Below, piece by piece: positions 47,394 to 55,869 of a stretch of 64,000 bases of DNA. The stretch's first letter is position 1; every line of letters begins with the position of its first letter. Location: the NCBI GenBank assembly GCA_943788825.1, contig CALSRT010000006.1:186001-250000 (forward strand). Direction: 5' to 3'. The notes under the pieces are model-generated. The model was not told where the DNA came from. It saw only the letters and a list, made by a program, of their open reading frames with translations, and ran no database searches. The translations under genes were made by a program, and so were the position numbers. Origin of the DNA: UBA4582 sp002389265 (GTDB taxonomy: Bacteria > Pseudomonadota > Gammaproteobacteria > Pseudomonadales > Azotimanducaceae).

Positions 47394-48114
47394 AGTTAAG
47401 CAGGTTAGCAAACAATTTGGCGGTGTTAGCGCTGTTAAAGACGTATCTTTTCTGGCGCCGGCGGGGCAGGTCACCGGTTTGCTGGGTCCCAATGGCGCAG
47501 GCAAATCGACCACGCTGCGTATGCTCTATGGCTTGCTCGTTCCCGATACAGGCCAGGTATTCATCGATGAGATTAATGTTGCTGAAAATACTCGGTTGGC
47601 CCAGTCACGACTCGGCGTTATGACGGACAATCATGGCTTATATGCTCGTCTCACCGCCAGGGAGCATATTCATTATTTCGGTCGTCTGCACGGTATGGAG
47701 AGTGAGCAAGTCGAGGCGCGCGCTAGTGAGTTGATTACATTGCTGGGAATGGGGCCTATCGCGGATCGGCGAACTCATGGTTTTTCTCAGGGTGAGCGTA
47801 CTAAGGTTTGCATGGCTCAATGTCTGGTTCACAGTCCTGGCAATGTTGTTTTGGATGAACCTACTAATGGCTTGGATGTCATGACAACTCGCATTGTTCG
47901 AGAAGTGGTTCAGGAACTGCGAGTGATGGGTATTACCGTGTTGTTTTCCAGTCATTTGATGCATGAGGTCGCCCGTTTGTGTGACAACATTGTGATTGTT
48001 TCCATGGGTGAGGTGGTGGCTGAGGGTACTACGGAGATGATCAAGTTGTTGGCTCAGGAGGATGATCTGGAAGATGCCTTTGTTAAATTGGTCGAGCAGG
48101 TTATTCCGCTATGA
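47386..48114 (+). CDS. ABC transporter ATP-binding protein, NatA-like
   Basis: A 242-residue ABC ATPase: Walker A GPNGAGKST at about 34-42, signature FSQGERTKVCMAQ, Walker B VVLDEPTNGLD and the switch His in SSHLMHEV. The order and the downstream permease fit the sodium-extruding NatAB family, though drug exporters look alike. It is translationally coupled at both ends: 8-bp overlap with the hydrolase and ATGA overlap with the permease. Confidence 0.9.
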   Translation: MIEVKQVSKQFGGVSAVKDVSFLAPAGQVTGLLGPNGAGKSTTLRMLYGLLVPDTGQVFIDEINVAENTRLAQSRLGVMTDNHGLYARLTAREHIHYFGRLHGMESEQVEARASELITLLGMGPIADRRTHGFSQGERTKVCMAQCLVHSPGNVVLDEPTNGLDVMTTRIVREVVQELRVMGITVLFSSHLMHEVARLCDNIVIVSMGEVVAEGTTEMIKLLAQEDDLEDAFVKLVEQVIPL

Positions 48115-49274
48115 GGCCCTTTGCCGTTGTTCTGGTCAAGGAGTGCCTTGACGGCGTACGTGACCGAAGAGCTGTGTTGTCTGCTTTAATATTTCCTGTG
48201 CTGGCACCATTTTTAGTCTATTTCTTAATCCACACCATGATTGAGTTGCGCAGTCAGGACAAAGATATGCTGGTGGCTGTTCAGGGTGCGGATAATGCGC
48301 CGCATCTGATGGCCTGGATGGCAGAAAAAGGCGTGGAATTTTCTGTCGCCACGGGGGATCCCAAGACTTTGGTGAGTAATCAGTCTGAGGAACTTGTTCT
48401 GGTTATTCCCGATAACTTTGCTGCGCGTATTGCTGAAGCAAAAACGAGCTACGTGGAATTGGTTTCAGACAGTTCGCGAAATGATTCACGGATTACAGTT
48501 GCGAGAGTTAGGAGTCTTGTGCGTGGGTATAATTCGGAATTAGCGTCCCTCAGGTTAATTGTTAGAGGTGTGTCGCCTGAAGTGATGAGTGTCATCTCGA
48601 TCGTTGATTCAGAGGTGGCAAGTCAACAAGAAATTGCCACCTCGGTGCTAAGTTTTATTCCGATTTATATTGTCCTGGCGGCTTTTATTTCAGGGATGGG
48701 CATTGCTGTTGACAGTACCGCCGGCGAACGCGAGCGCAAGACATTTGAGGCTTTGCTGATTAATCCCGTATCCAGATTGCAGATCGTTCTCGGTAAATGG
48801 GTCGCTGCGACGCTGTTCGCTGTCTTGGGCATGTCTCTGACGCTGGTGCTCTGCATGTTGGTCATGAGCTATGTACAGATTGAGGAGCTTGGATTGCGTT
48901 TCCATGTTTCTGCACTACAGGTGATTGCTATGCTGTTAGCCACTTTGCCACTGGCATTTTTGGCTACCAGTATGCAAATGTTAGTGGGTATCTTTGCTAA
49001 GTCATTTAAAGATGCTCAGTCATATATTGGGTTTTTGGTGCTTTTGCCCATGTTGCCTGGTCTTTATACGATGTTTAATCCGATTAAAACTGAAACCTGG
49101 ATGTATGCCGTGCCGATGCTCGGCCAACATTTACTGTTGACTGATGTCATGGGAGGAGTGGCGGTGCCGGTGGTCGGTTATTTCCTGTCACCCATGGCTG
49201 TCTTGCTATTGTGCTTTGTTTTCAGCGCTATTACCGCCCGGCTGTTCAAGCGTGAATCGATTATTTTCAGTTGA
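48111..49274 (+). CDS. ABC transporter permease, NatB-like
   Basis: A 387-residue membrane protein. One helix near the N-terminus (LSALIFPVLAPFLVYFLI), a large extracytoplasmic loop of about 140 residues, then five or six helices; DSTAGERERKTFEALLINPVSR is the conserved cytoplasmic segment of NatB-type permeases. It pairs with the NatA-like ATPase and perhaps with the co-transcribed secreted hydrolase. A strong terminator follows 50 bp later. Confidence 0.88.
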   Translation: MRPFAVVLVKECLDGVRDRRAVLSALIFPVLAPFLVYFLIHTMIELRSQDKDMLVAVQGADNAPHLMAWMAEKGVEFSVATGDPKTLVSNQSEELVLVIPDNFAARIAEAKTSYVELVSDSSRNDSRITVARVRSLVRGYNSELASLRLIVRGVSPEVMSVISIVDSEVASQQEIATSVLSFIPIYIVLAAFISGMGIAVDSTAGERERKTFEALLINPVSRLQIVLGKWVAATLFAVLGMSLTLVLCMLVMSYVQIEELGLRFHVSALQVIAMLLATLPLAFLATSMQMLVGIFAKSFKDAQSYIGFLVLLPMLPGLYTMFNPIKTETWMYAVPMLGQHLLLTDVMGGVAVPVVGYFLSPMAVLLLCFVFSAITARLFKRESIIFS

Positions 49275-49325
49275 TTGTTTTTTGGTTATTTAATTTGCGT
49301 CATTTTACTTAAGTCAAGCAGCTTC

Positions 49326-49354
49326 AGCTGGCTGCGATGTGCAGCCAGCTTTTT
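49326..49354 (+). terminator. Intrinsic terminator after the ABC operon
   Basis: AGCTGGCTGC (49326-49335) and GCAGCCAGCT (49341-49350) form a perfect 10-bp stem with loop GATGT, followed by a run of five T. It ends the hydrolase-ABC transporter operon. Confidence 0.92.
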
Positions 49355-49392
49355 GTGCTCCGCGGTTTATCATCGACTGAGAGATTCAGCTT

Positions 49393-49860
49393 TTAGATTA
49401 AATCGGTTAATGCGGCTTCGATCTCTTGTGGCGTGACTTTCGGGTGAAAGCGTTTGACTGGCTTGCCTTGTTGGTTGATCAGAAATTTGGCGAAATTCCA
49501 GGCAATAGGGTGTTGCCCCTCATCGTCAGCTATTTCTCCGCATAGCCATTGGTAAAGCTCGGCCGCATTGTCGCCATTGACTTCGATTTTGCTGAACATC
49601 GGGAAGTTCGCCTGATATTTACTCGTGGCGAAATCTAAAATTTCTTGATTAGTGCCTGGCTCTTGGGCACCAAACTGATTACAGGGAAAACCAAGTACTG
49701 TGACTTTACCGCTTTCATGCAATGCACGCAGACCTGCGTACTGTGAGGTGAGTCCTCACTGGCTGGCCAGGTTGACGATGAGTAAAGCTTGGTCCTTAAA
49801 GTCAGAGAAAGAAATTTTCTCGCCGGTGATAGACTCCATCTGCAAGTCATAAATATTCAT
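49393..49860 (-). CDS. gpx: Selenocysteine-containing glutathione peroxidase (in-frame TGA = Sec35)
   Basis: A complete 155-residue glutathione peroxidase if TGA at 49756-49758 is read through. The start at 49858-49860 follows AGGAAA by 8 nt. The N-part ends LLIVNLASQ; the next codon is TGA, then GLTSQYAGL continues in the same frame, so TGA sits exactly where GPx has its catalytic Cys or Sec (ASQ-U-GKT in human GPx4). The rest of the active site is intact: Gln66 (FGAQEPG) and Trp121-Asn122 (IAWNF). A hairpin downstream of the TGA resembles the E. coli fdhF SECIS. The alternative, a pseudogene by nonsense mutation, is less likely given everything else is intact. It would reduce peroxides. It lies 65 bp after imuB on the same strand. 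Confidence 0.8.
49724..49758 (-). promoter_or_regulatory. Candidate bacterial SECIS element in gpx
   Basis: Immediately after the TGA (49758-49756) and 18 nt of spacer, ACGCAG (49739-49734) pairs with CTGCGT (49731-49726) around GT, extended by one G-U and one G-C pair to 49741/49724. The tip GCAGGTCTGC is identical to the apical stem-loop of the E. coli fdhF SECIS as I recall it, where the spacer is 15 nt. A competing hairpin TGAGG/CCTCA (49758-49744) overlaps the TGA itself. SelB binding is inferred. Confidence 0.7.
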
Positions 49861-49925
49861 AGTCTGATTTCCTGTTGGGAATTGGGTCGCGATGTCTGGT
49901 GCCATAAGTGAGTCAGGCTCGAGGG

Positions 49926-51485
49926 TTATGAGAATATACCGTGCAAATACCATTTGCCATGATTGCTATAATGAAAAACCCAATAAAGTGCGCCACGTTC
50001 TGTATGCGCGGCGACATAATAGTCTCGAGTGATGATCTCTCCTGAAGTCGGCCGGTCCCACCAGCCAAAATCAATACGCTCGGGACCCTGGAGTAATTCC
50101 AGCTTGCCGTTCAGGTAAGGGGCGTCATTGATTAGCTGCAAAGCGCGAGGCGGCGTGAGTAAAAATAATGGTCGGTGATTGTCTTGCGCCAGCTGTATCG
50201 CCAGGTTCTCCGCTGTCTCATATTGAGTTTCGTCGCCAATCTGGTTGGGCTTGAGTCGTAGCCAGGATTTTTCTGGGCGGTGATCATCAGCTATCGATAA
50301 GCCAAAACACGCGTCAGGGCCCAAACGTGTGCTCAGTAAATTCAGTAAGGTGTTGGCGCTGGCCTGTCGTTGACGACGTTTTGATGGACCTTTTATCGAT
50401 GGCTGATAGCCTGCAGATTGGAATAAATCGCCAGAGACAGTATCGGCAGGAAAAAAGGTATTGACCGTTAATGATAGTGTGTCGATCTCTTGAACATCCT
50501 TAACTTGCTCAAGTTTAAGCTGGGTTAATTGCAGTAAGGCTTTGATATTGTGTTCAGGGCTGGCCAGATAAATGCTGATATATTTTGTTGGGTGATGTCG
50601 GTGACTGAGTTTCCAGGATAGTTGATTGATATGCAGTTGTCTGGCTGTCAGAAAGGCATTCAACTCATCCAGCAAGCGTTTGATGGGGAAAATCAAGGCG
50701 TTGGTATTGGTGACGTCGGCCATAAAGGTAATGTCAGAAAAAAAATGAGGTACCTGATCGATAGTCTTTTGTGGGTCAGGCTGCGTGCCAATGAGACGCT
50801 GCAGATAGTCCGTAAAATAGATGCCAAATCGGCGATTGATACTGCTCATTGGCAGCTTGAATAAGTCCCGAAGCGTATAGATACCCATTTGCTGGAGGGC
50901 ATTAATAATTGCCTGGTCAGCCTGTAAGCAGGTCACAGGTGCCATTTCGATAGAAGGCAAGACTTCTCCGGTATTATCCGCCACTTGATGGTCAGAGTTT
51001 GGTGCGGCATTGTATCTCGCGGACAGGAGTGCCGCCATGGGTGTTGCATTGATGGCTGAGATAGCAGTATAGCCAAGATCGTTAATGCCACATTCGATCC
51101 TTGCCATTAATGCCTTGAGGCCATTGAAGAGTTTCAGACTGCCGCCGATATCGATTAACAGCACGTCAGGTGCTCTGATCGTTACAGCGGGGCTGAATTG
51201 GTATGCCCACTGGGCCAGGTTGGTTAATGTCATCAGCTCTTTATCGTTATCCTTATCAAAGCTGATGACCTCATGGCTGATACTGTAAGCCGTATCCATG
51301 TTGTTGTTGCGTCGAATGCCGGTGTCGAATGCGGCTTGATTCAACGCGATGACCCGCCGGCGTTCAAGAATGACCATCGGCTTGATGGCGTCTGTCGGGT
51401 TGAGCCCGCGGGTAAATACCTGTAGCGGCAGGTGCGGGAAATGCAGGCATAGCCATAGGGTAGAATTATTGTTGCTGGCGTTCAT
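49926..51485 (-). CDS. imuB: ImuB, inactive Y-family polymerase-like protein
   Basis: A 519-residue Y-family polymerase relative that works as the hub of mutagenic repair with ImuA, DnaE2 and the beta clamp. The N-terminus LWLCLHFPHLPLQ replaces the catalytic D-x-D motif of active Y-family enzymes, as is typical of ImuB. The helix-hairpin-helix region (QADQAIINALQQMGIYTLRDL) and the C-terminus (GWWD...ITRDYYVA...WYLHGIFS) fit. The ATG at 51483-51485 overlaps the end of imuA by 20 bp. It is expected to be SOS-controlled with imuA. Confidence 0.93.
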   Translation of the reverse strand: MNASNNNSTLWLCLHFPHLPLQVFTRGLNPTDAIKPMVILERRRVIALNQAAFDTGIRRNNNMDTAYSISHEVISFDKDNDKELMTLTNLAQWAYQFSPAVTIRAPDVLLIDIGGSLKLFNGLKALMARIECGINDLGYTAISAINATPMAALLSARYNAAPNSDHQVADNTGEVLPSIEMAPVTCLQADQAIINALQQMGIYTLRDLFKLPMSSINRRFGIYFTDYLQRLIGTQPDPQKTIDQVPHFFSDITFMADVTNTNALIFPIKRLLDELNAFLTARQLHINQLSWKLSHRHHPTKYISIYLASPEHNIKALLQLTQLKLEQVKDVQEIDTLSLTVNTFFPADTVSGDLFQSAGYQPSIKGPSKRRQRQASANTLLNLLSTRLGPDACFGLSIADDHRPEKSWLRLKPNQIGDETQYETAENLAIQLAQDNHRPLFLLTPPRALQLINDAPYLNGKLELLQGPERIDFGWWDRPTSGEIITRDYYVAAHTERGALYWVFHYSNHGKWYLHGIFS

Positions 51486-52251
51486 CAGCGAATAGGTGCC
51501 GGCTCTGTTCAATAAAAGCCAATTCAGGTTCAAGAGGAGGTGGGTTGCGAACGATCATTTCAGAGAAGTCCGGGGTTATCTGATTAAGTTGGTCATGAAA
51601 GTCGAGAGTAAAGGGTTCACTGCTCCAGCCACCTCGGCGCTTGAGCACCTGAACTCCGATGCTGGAGCGCTCTTTGAGGGGTGTGGCTCGTTGCCCGGTT
51701 AGCTGAAGGCGTAATTCTGCCGGTGAAGACTGATGAGCAGTCTGACTATGGCGAAAGAGTACGCCCAGGCAATGTCCCGCTTTGCTGGCGACTTGTAAGC
51801 GTCGAATTTGTTTGTCGTGAATGTTCTGGGGCCAAGCGAGTACGGCGCTACAGCTTTGAGAGCCCAGGGCTTGCTCCATGACCCAGAGACTGTCGTTGAC
51901 GGTGGTTGGTCGAACAATAAGCACCGCGCCAAGATCTATGCCTGCTTGCGCCAGCGCCGGGGCGTAGGGCAGGTGTGGCGGTGAGACCCAGAGTTGCCAG
52001 CGACCTTGCTGCTGACTCAGGCTGGCCAGTGCCGGTGCCAGTAAACGGAGTTCGCCAATGCCGGCTTGATCAAAGAGTAATTCGGTGATGCCGGCAGTAG
52101 GCCAGCCCGCGCCAGGCAAGTGCTGGTCAAGAGTGTCGTAACCGGTTGATGTGCCTTGATTAAACTCGCAGTCCAGATGGGATGCTCGCCACAGGCCAGT
52201 TTTTTTGAGCAATAAGGGCAAAGATTCCGAGGGTCGAGACACGATGGGCAT
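51466..52251 (-). CDS. imuA: ImuA, RecA/SulA-like accessory protein
   Basis: A 261-residue protein of the ImuA family, related to the RecA fold and to SulA. GYDTLDQHLPGAGWPTAGITELLFD and PALASLSQQQGRWQLWVSPPHLPYAPAL are the usual opening. It partners ImuB in translesion synthesis. The ATG at 52249-52251 is preceded by three GAGATT repeats. The LexA box lies about 200 bp upstream, past a 14-bp repeat array, so the transcript leader would be long. Confidence 0.9.
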   Translation of the reverse strand: MPIVSRPSESLPLLLKKTGLWRASHLDCEFNQGTSTGYDTLDQHLPGAGWPTAGITELLFDQAGIGELRLLAPALASLSQQQGRWQLWVSPPHLPYAPALAQAGIDLGAVLIVRPTTVNDSLWVMEQALGSQSCSAVLAWPQNIHDKQIRRLQVASKAGHCLGVLFRHSQTAHQSSPAELRLQLTGQRATPLKERSSIGVQVLKRRGGWSSEPFTLDFHDQLNQITPDFSEMIVRNPPPLEPELAFIEQSRHLFADERQQQ

Positions 52252-52310
52252 ACTCTGTAGTTTGAGATTGAGATTGAGATTGGTTAGATTAGGTTTGAAT
52301 ATCAGTTAGC

Positions 52311-52366
52311 AATCTATGTGTATTAATCTATGTGTATTAATCTATGTGTATTAATTTATGTGTATT
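52311..52366. repeat. Four tandem copies of a 14-bp repeat
   Basis: AATCTATGTGTATT at 52311-52324, 52325-52338 and 52339-52352, then AATTTATGTGTATT at 52353-52366. The copies are directly adjacent and AT-rich. They lie between imuA and its LexA box. Confidence 0.9.
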
Positions 52367-52453
52367 TAAGTGCCAGCCTCTGAATAAGAAGTCTCAGTAA
52401 AAGCTTAGACCGTCGAGGCTGGACAAATGTCTGATAGGCGACCTGTCATTTAA

Positions 52454-52469
52454 CTGTAAATATATACAG
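52454..52469 (-). promoter_or_regulatory. LexA box upstream of imuAB
   Basis: CTGTAAATATATACAG, identical over 16 bp to the site before dnaE2 at 38664-38679. It is palindromic enough to act on either strand, so the divergent sulfatase gene could also be affected. Confidence 0.88.
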
Positions 52470-52606
52470 TATTAAATTCGATGGCAACTGCTGTGAGATG
52501 CGTGATCAAAATAGCTGGGTGTCGGTCTCAATCCTCAGGTTCTCGCTGGTTATTGGCTGGGCAACGGGGTATCTTGGGGTTCGCTAGATCGAACGAGAAA
52601 CACAGG

Positions 52607-54133
52607 ATGAAACCCAAAAAAGTCGTCGTCATTTTACTCGATAGCCTGAACCGTCATATGCTCGGTTGTTATGGCGGTTCAGAGTTTGAAACGCCCAATA
52701 TTGATCGCTTTGCGGCTCGCGCCCAACGATTCACCAACCATTCCACGGGTTCATTGCCCTGTATGCCTGCCCGTCATGACATCCTGGTGGGGGCGCTGGA
52801 TTTTCTCTGGCGACCTTGGGGCTCGATCGAGTTGTGGGAGCGTCCTCTAGGCCACTATCTGCGGCAAAAAAATGTTAAAACTCAGTTGTTTACTGATCAT
52901 CCTCACCTGTTTGAGACCGGTGGCGAGAACTATCACACGGACTTCTTTGCTTGGGATTATCTGCGCGGCCATGAAAGTGACCCATGGAAGACCCGCGAGG
53001 ACCCGTCCTGGATTGGCTCGCCGACCTTACCGGCCACGAAGAAGCATAATGGTAAACCGGAGACCCTCGGTTACGATTTATCCAGAACCTGGTTTCGTGA
53101 AGAGTTGGATTTCCCCGGTCCGAAGACTATGCAAGCAACTGCAGACTGGCTCACGACCCATGGCGATGCTCACGACAGTTTTTTTCTGTTTGTCGATGAG
53201 TTTGATCCCCACGAGCCCTTTGATACGCCCGCGCCTTGGGCGAACAAATATGACCCAGACTGGCAGGGCGAGCAGATGATCTGGCCGCCCTATGCCGTTG
53301 ACGCGGTCAAAGGCGGAGTCATAACCGCTCGAGAGGGTCAGCACATCCGCGCCAATTACGGTGCTAAATTGAGTATGATCGATCACTGGTTTGGCAAGGT
53401 GCTGGATGCCATGGACAGCCAGAATCTGTGGGAAGACACGGTGTTTATCCTCTGTACCGACCACGGCCATTATCTCGGCGAACGAGATATCTTTGGTAAA
53501 CCCGGCGTGATGCAGTATGAAACTCTGGGCCATACGCCGCTGATGATCTATCACCCGGATTACGCGCCGGGGACCATTGACGCCTTGACGACCAATGTGG
53601 ATATTCATGCGACCCTGGCTGATCTGTTTGAGGTTGAGGTGGAGCATGTGACTCATGGCAAGTCGTTATTGCCCTTGATCAGTGGCGCTGCCACGAGTAT
53701 TCGAGACTGGGCTATCGGCGGTATCTATGGTAACTGGGTACAGATCCATGATGGCAAGAACAAATATGCGCGGGCGCCAGCCACCAGTAACTTCCCCTTA
53801 TCGATGTGGTCGAATCGCTGGTCAACCATGCCGATACCGCCCATGCCTAATTTACGCTTACCAAATCCGGACCATCGAGCTTGGCTGGATACTATGCCGG
53901 GCACCGACATACCGGTTATTCGCCAGCCGTTTCAGGAGGGCGATCTATTACCTTTTTGGTCTATGCAGGCCAGGATTGGTGAGCATCAATTGTATATGAT
54001 TCCAGATGACCCACAGGAACTGGACAACCAGGTCGGCAAACCCTTGGAGAAGGACATGATCGAATTGTTGCGGGTTGCATTGAAAGAGGTAAATGCCCCC
54101 CACGAGCAATTTGTGCGCCTGGGCATTGATTGA
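52607..54133 (+). CDS. Sulfatase
   Basis: A 508-residue sulfatase of the alkaline-phosphatase superfamily that hydrolyses sulfate esters. The metal-binding Asp pair is in VVVILLDSLNRHMLGCYGG. The formylglycine motif is C-M-P-A-R (SLPCMPARHDIL), a C-x-P-x-R site in which Cys is converted to formylglycine. FCTDHGHYLGERD-like sequence (LCTDHGHYLGERDIFGK) provides the second metal Asp-His. The ATG at 52607 follows CAGG. No signal peptide is seen. The substrate is unknown; a modifying sulfatase-maturase is not in the window. Confidence 0.9.
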   Translation: MKPKKVVVILLDSLNRHMLGCYGGSEFETPNIDRFAARAQRFTNHSTGSLPCMPARHDILVGALDFLWRPWGSIELWERPLGHYLRQKNVKTQLFTDHPHLFETGGENYHTDFFAWDYLRGHESDPWKTREDPSWIGSPTLPATKKHNGKPETLGYDLSRTWFREELDFPGPKTMQATADWLTTHGDAHDSFFLFVDEFDPHEPFDTPAPWANKYDPDWQGEQMIWPPYAVDAVKGGVITAREGQHIRANYGAKLSMIDHWFGKVLDAMDSQNLWEDTVFILCTDHGHYLGERDIFGKPGVMQYETLGHTPLMIYHPDYAPGTIDALTTNVDIHATLADLFEVEVEHVTHGKSLLPLISGAATSIRDWAIGGIYGNWVQIHDGKNKYARAPATSNFPLSMWSNRWSTMPIPPMPNLRLPNPDHRAWLDTMPGTDIPVIRQPFQEGDLLPFWSMQARIGEHQLYMIPDDPQELDNQVGKPLEKDMIELLRVALKEVNAPHEQFVRLGID

Positions 54134-54140
54134 CCCGTCG

Positions 54141-54626
54141 TTAAATCGCCAGCCGATTGGACTCCTTAACCTCTTCCATCACGACGTAGGTTCGTGATCC
54201 GCTCACCCCAGGTAGCGTCAGGATGGTCTCGCCGAGCAAACGCCGATAAGCGACCATGTCAGCGACTCGCGCCTTGATTAAATAGTCAAAGTTACCTGAG
54301 ACCAGGTGACATTCCAGCACCTGGGGTAATTTGATAACCGCCTGACGAAACTCGTCAAACACGTCTGGTGATGTTCTTGCCAGGTTAATCTCGACGAACA
54401 CCAACAGCTCTAAATCAAGTAAGTGGGGGTTCAGGCGTGCCGTATAGCCAATAATAAGGCCTCGCCGCTCCAGCGACTTGACGCGCTCGGCGCAGGGCGT
54501 TGGGCTGAGATTGATGAGCCGAGACAGGGCAGTATTAGAGAGGCGTCCGTCCGCTTGTAGTTCACGAAGGATTCGACGGTCTGTCTTGTCTAGTGGTTTA
54601 TCCTGCTCTATGGGTTTATTTGTCAT
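54141..54626 (-). CDS. Lrp/AsnC-family transcriptional regulator
   Basis: A 161-residue regulator: DNA-binding region DKTDRRILRELQADGRLSNTALSRLINLSPTPCAERVKSLERRG, then the RAM ligand domain (LVSGNFDYLIKARVADMVAYRRLL). Divergent from the alanine dehydrogenase gene 125 bp away, which is the common arrangement where it controls that gene in response to an amino acid. Confidence 0.92.
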   Translation of the reverse strand: MTNKPIEQDKPLDKTDRRILRELQADGRLSNTALSRLINLSPTPCAERVKSLERRGLIIGYTARLNPHLLDLELLVFVEINLARTSPDVFDEFRQAVIKLPQVLECHLVSGNFDYLIKARVADMVAYRRLLGETILTLPGVSGSRTYVVMEEVKESNRLAI

Positions 54627-54750
54627 TATTATCCTTTGATGTGTTCATATTGGCATATAAAACGCTGATATTTATTAGATAATAAGTGAGATCGCCTATC
54701 TTGTCATGCATATACTGAGCGCCATCAATATCCTCTTGCGAGAACTACTC

Positions 54751-55869
54751 ATGAAGATTGGCGTACCTGCAGAAATCAAGAATAACGAGTTTCGGGTGGG
54801 TCTCGTGCCCGCGGGTGTCCGTGAACTCGTGCGTCATGGCCACACCGTGATGGTGGAAACGAATGCGGGTGCAGGCATTGGCCACCTCGATGCCGACTAC
54901 GCGGTTGCGGGCGCGGAAATCGTCGCCACGGCAGAAGAAATTTTTGCGCGCGCCGAGATGATTATCAAGGTTAAGGAACCGCAAGCCAGTGAACGCAAAA
55001 TGCTGCGCCCTGAGCAGACCTTGTTCACTTATCTCCATCTGGCGCCAGACCTGGCGCAGACCAGTGATTTGGTCAACAGCGGCGCCATTTGCATTGCCTA
55101 TGAAACGGTGACTGATGCGTTTGGTCGCTTACCGCTGCTGGCACCCATGTCGGAAGTTGCCGGACGTATGTCGATTCAGGCGGGCGCCATGTGCATGGAA
55201 AAATCCCATGGCGGCCGTGGCATTCTGCTGGGTGGGGTGCCCGGAGTTGAGCAGGGCCAGGTGCTGATCCTTGGTGGCGGGGTGGTAGGTCAGAATGCTG
55301 CCCAGATCGCAGTGGGTATGGGTGCTAGGGTGACTATTGTTGATCGTTCCTTAGACGTCCTGCGTCGACTCGACAATCTGTTTGGTAACCGTATTCAAAC
55401 CCTATACTCGACTCATGATGCGGTTCAGGAAATGAGCATGAAGGCCGACTTGATTATTGGTGCTGTGCTCATTCCGGGCGCAGCAGCGCCGAAGTTAATC
55501 ACCGCAGAGATGGTTCGCGTGATGCGTGCCGGCACGGTATTGGTGGATGTTGCGATCGATCAGGGAGGGTGCTTTGAGACATCAAAGGCCACGACCCATG
55601 CTGACCCCACCTATATTGTTGATGACGTCGTGCATTACTGCGTCGCTAACATGCCCGGTGCAGTCGCCAGAACCTCCGCTGCAGCATTAAACAATGCCAC
55701 CTTGCCCTATGTGCTGGAACTGGCTGACAAGGGCGTTAAGTCGGCTTTGTTGTCGAATGCACATCTGCTCAATGGCTTGAACGTCTGTGCTGGCAAAGTG
55801 ACTAACGAGTTTGTGGGGTCGGCACATTCGCTGGCTTATGTGAAGCCGGTGGATGCGTTAGCCGCCTGA
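54751..55869 (+). CDS. ald: Alanine dehydrogenase
   Basis: A 372-residue NAD-dependent enzyme that interconverts L-alanine with pyruvate and ammonia. MKIGVPAEIKNNEFRVGLVPAGV, with the substrate Arg, is at the N-terminus; the catalytic Lys is in MIIKVKEPQ and His in YLHLAPD; the NAD fold is VLILGGGVVGQNAAQIAVGMGA; the C-terminal VANMPGAVARTSAAALNNAT is diagnostic. The ATG at 54751 is chosen over an upstream in-frame ATG at 54706. Control by the divergent Lrp-type regulator is likely. Confidence 0.94.
   Translation: MKIGVPAEIKNNEFRVGLVPAGVRELVRHGHTVMVETNAGAGIGHLDADYAVAGAEIVATAEEIFARAEMIIKVKEPQASERKMLRPEQTLFTYLHLAPDLAQTSDLVNSGAICIAYETVTDAFGRLPLLAPMSEVAGRMSIQAGAMCMEKSHGGRGILLGGVPGVEQGQVLILGGGVVGQNAAQIAVGMGARVTIVDRSLDVLRRLDNLFGNRIQTLYSTHDAVQEMSMKADLIIGAVLIPGAAAPKLITAEMVRVMRAGTVLVDVAIDQGGCFETSKATTHADPTYIVDDVVHYCVANMPGAVARTSAAALNNATLPYVLELADKGVKSALLSNAHLLNGLNVCAGKVTNEFVGSAHSLAYVKPVDALAA

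Larger units (their letters stand above)
52252..52606. promoter_or_regulatory. Divergent control region of imuA and sulfatase gene
   Basis: A 355-bp interval. From the imuA side it holds three GAGATT copies (52264-52281), four 14-bp repeats (52311-52366), the LexA box (52454-52469) and then about 140 bp before the sulfatase ATG at 52607. Placement makes the LexA site 200 bp from imuA and 137 bp from the sulfatase start. Confidence 0.6.

Noticed and set aside
49393..49860. GPx as an ordinary pseudogene
   Set aside because: The TGA is exactly at the catalytic position, there is no other lesion, and a SECIS-like hairpin follows.
52311..52366. CRISPR-like array
   Set aside because: 14-bp units without spacers; simple tandem repeat.
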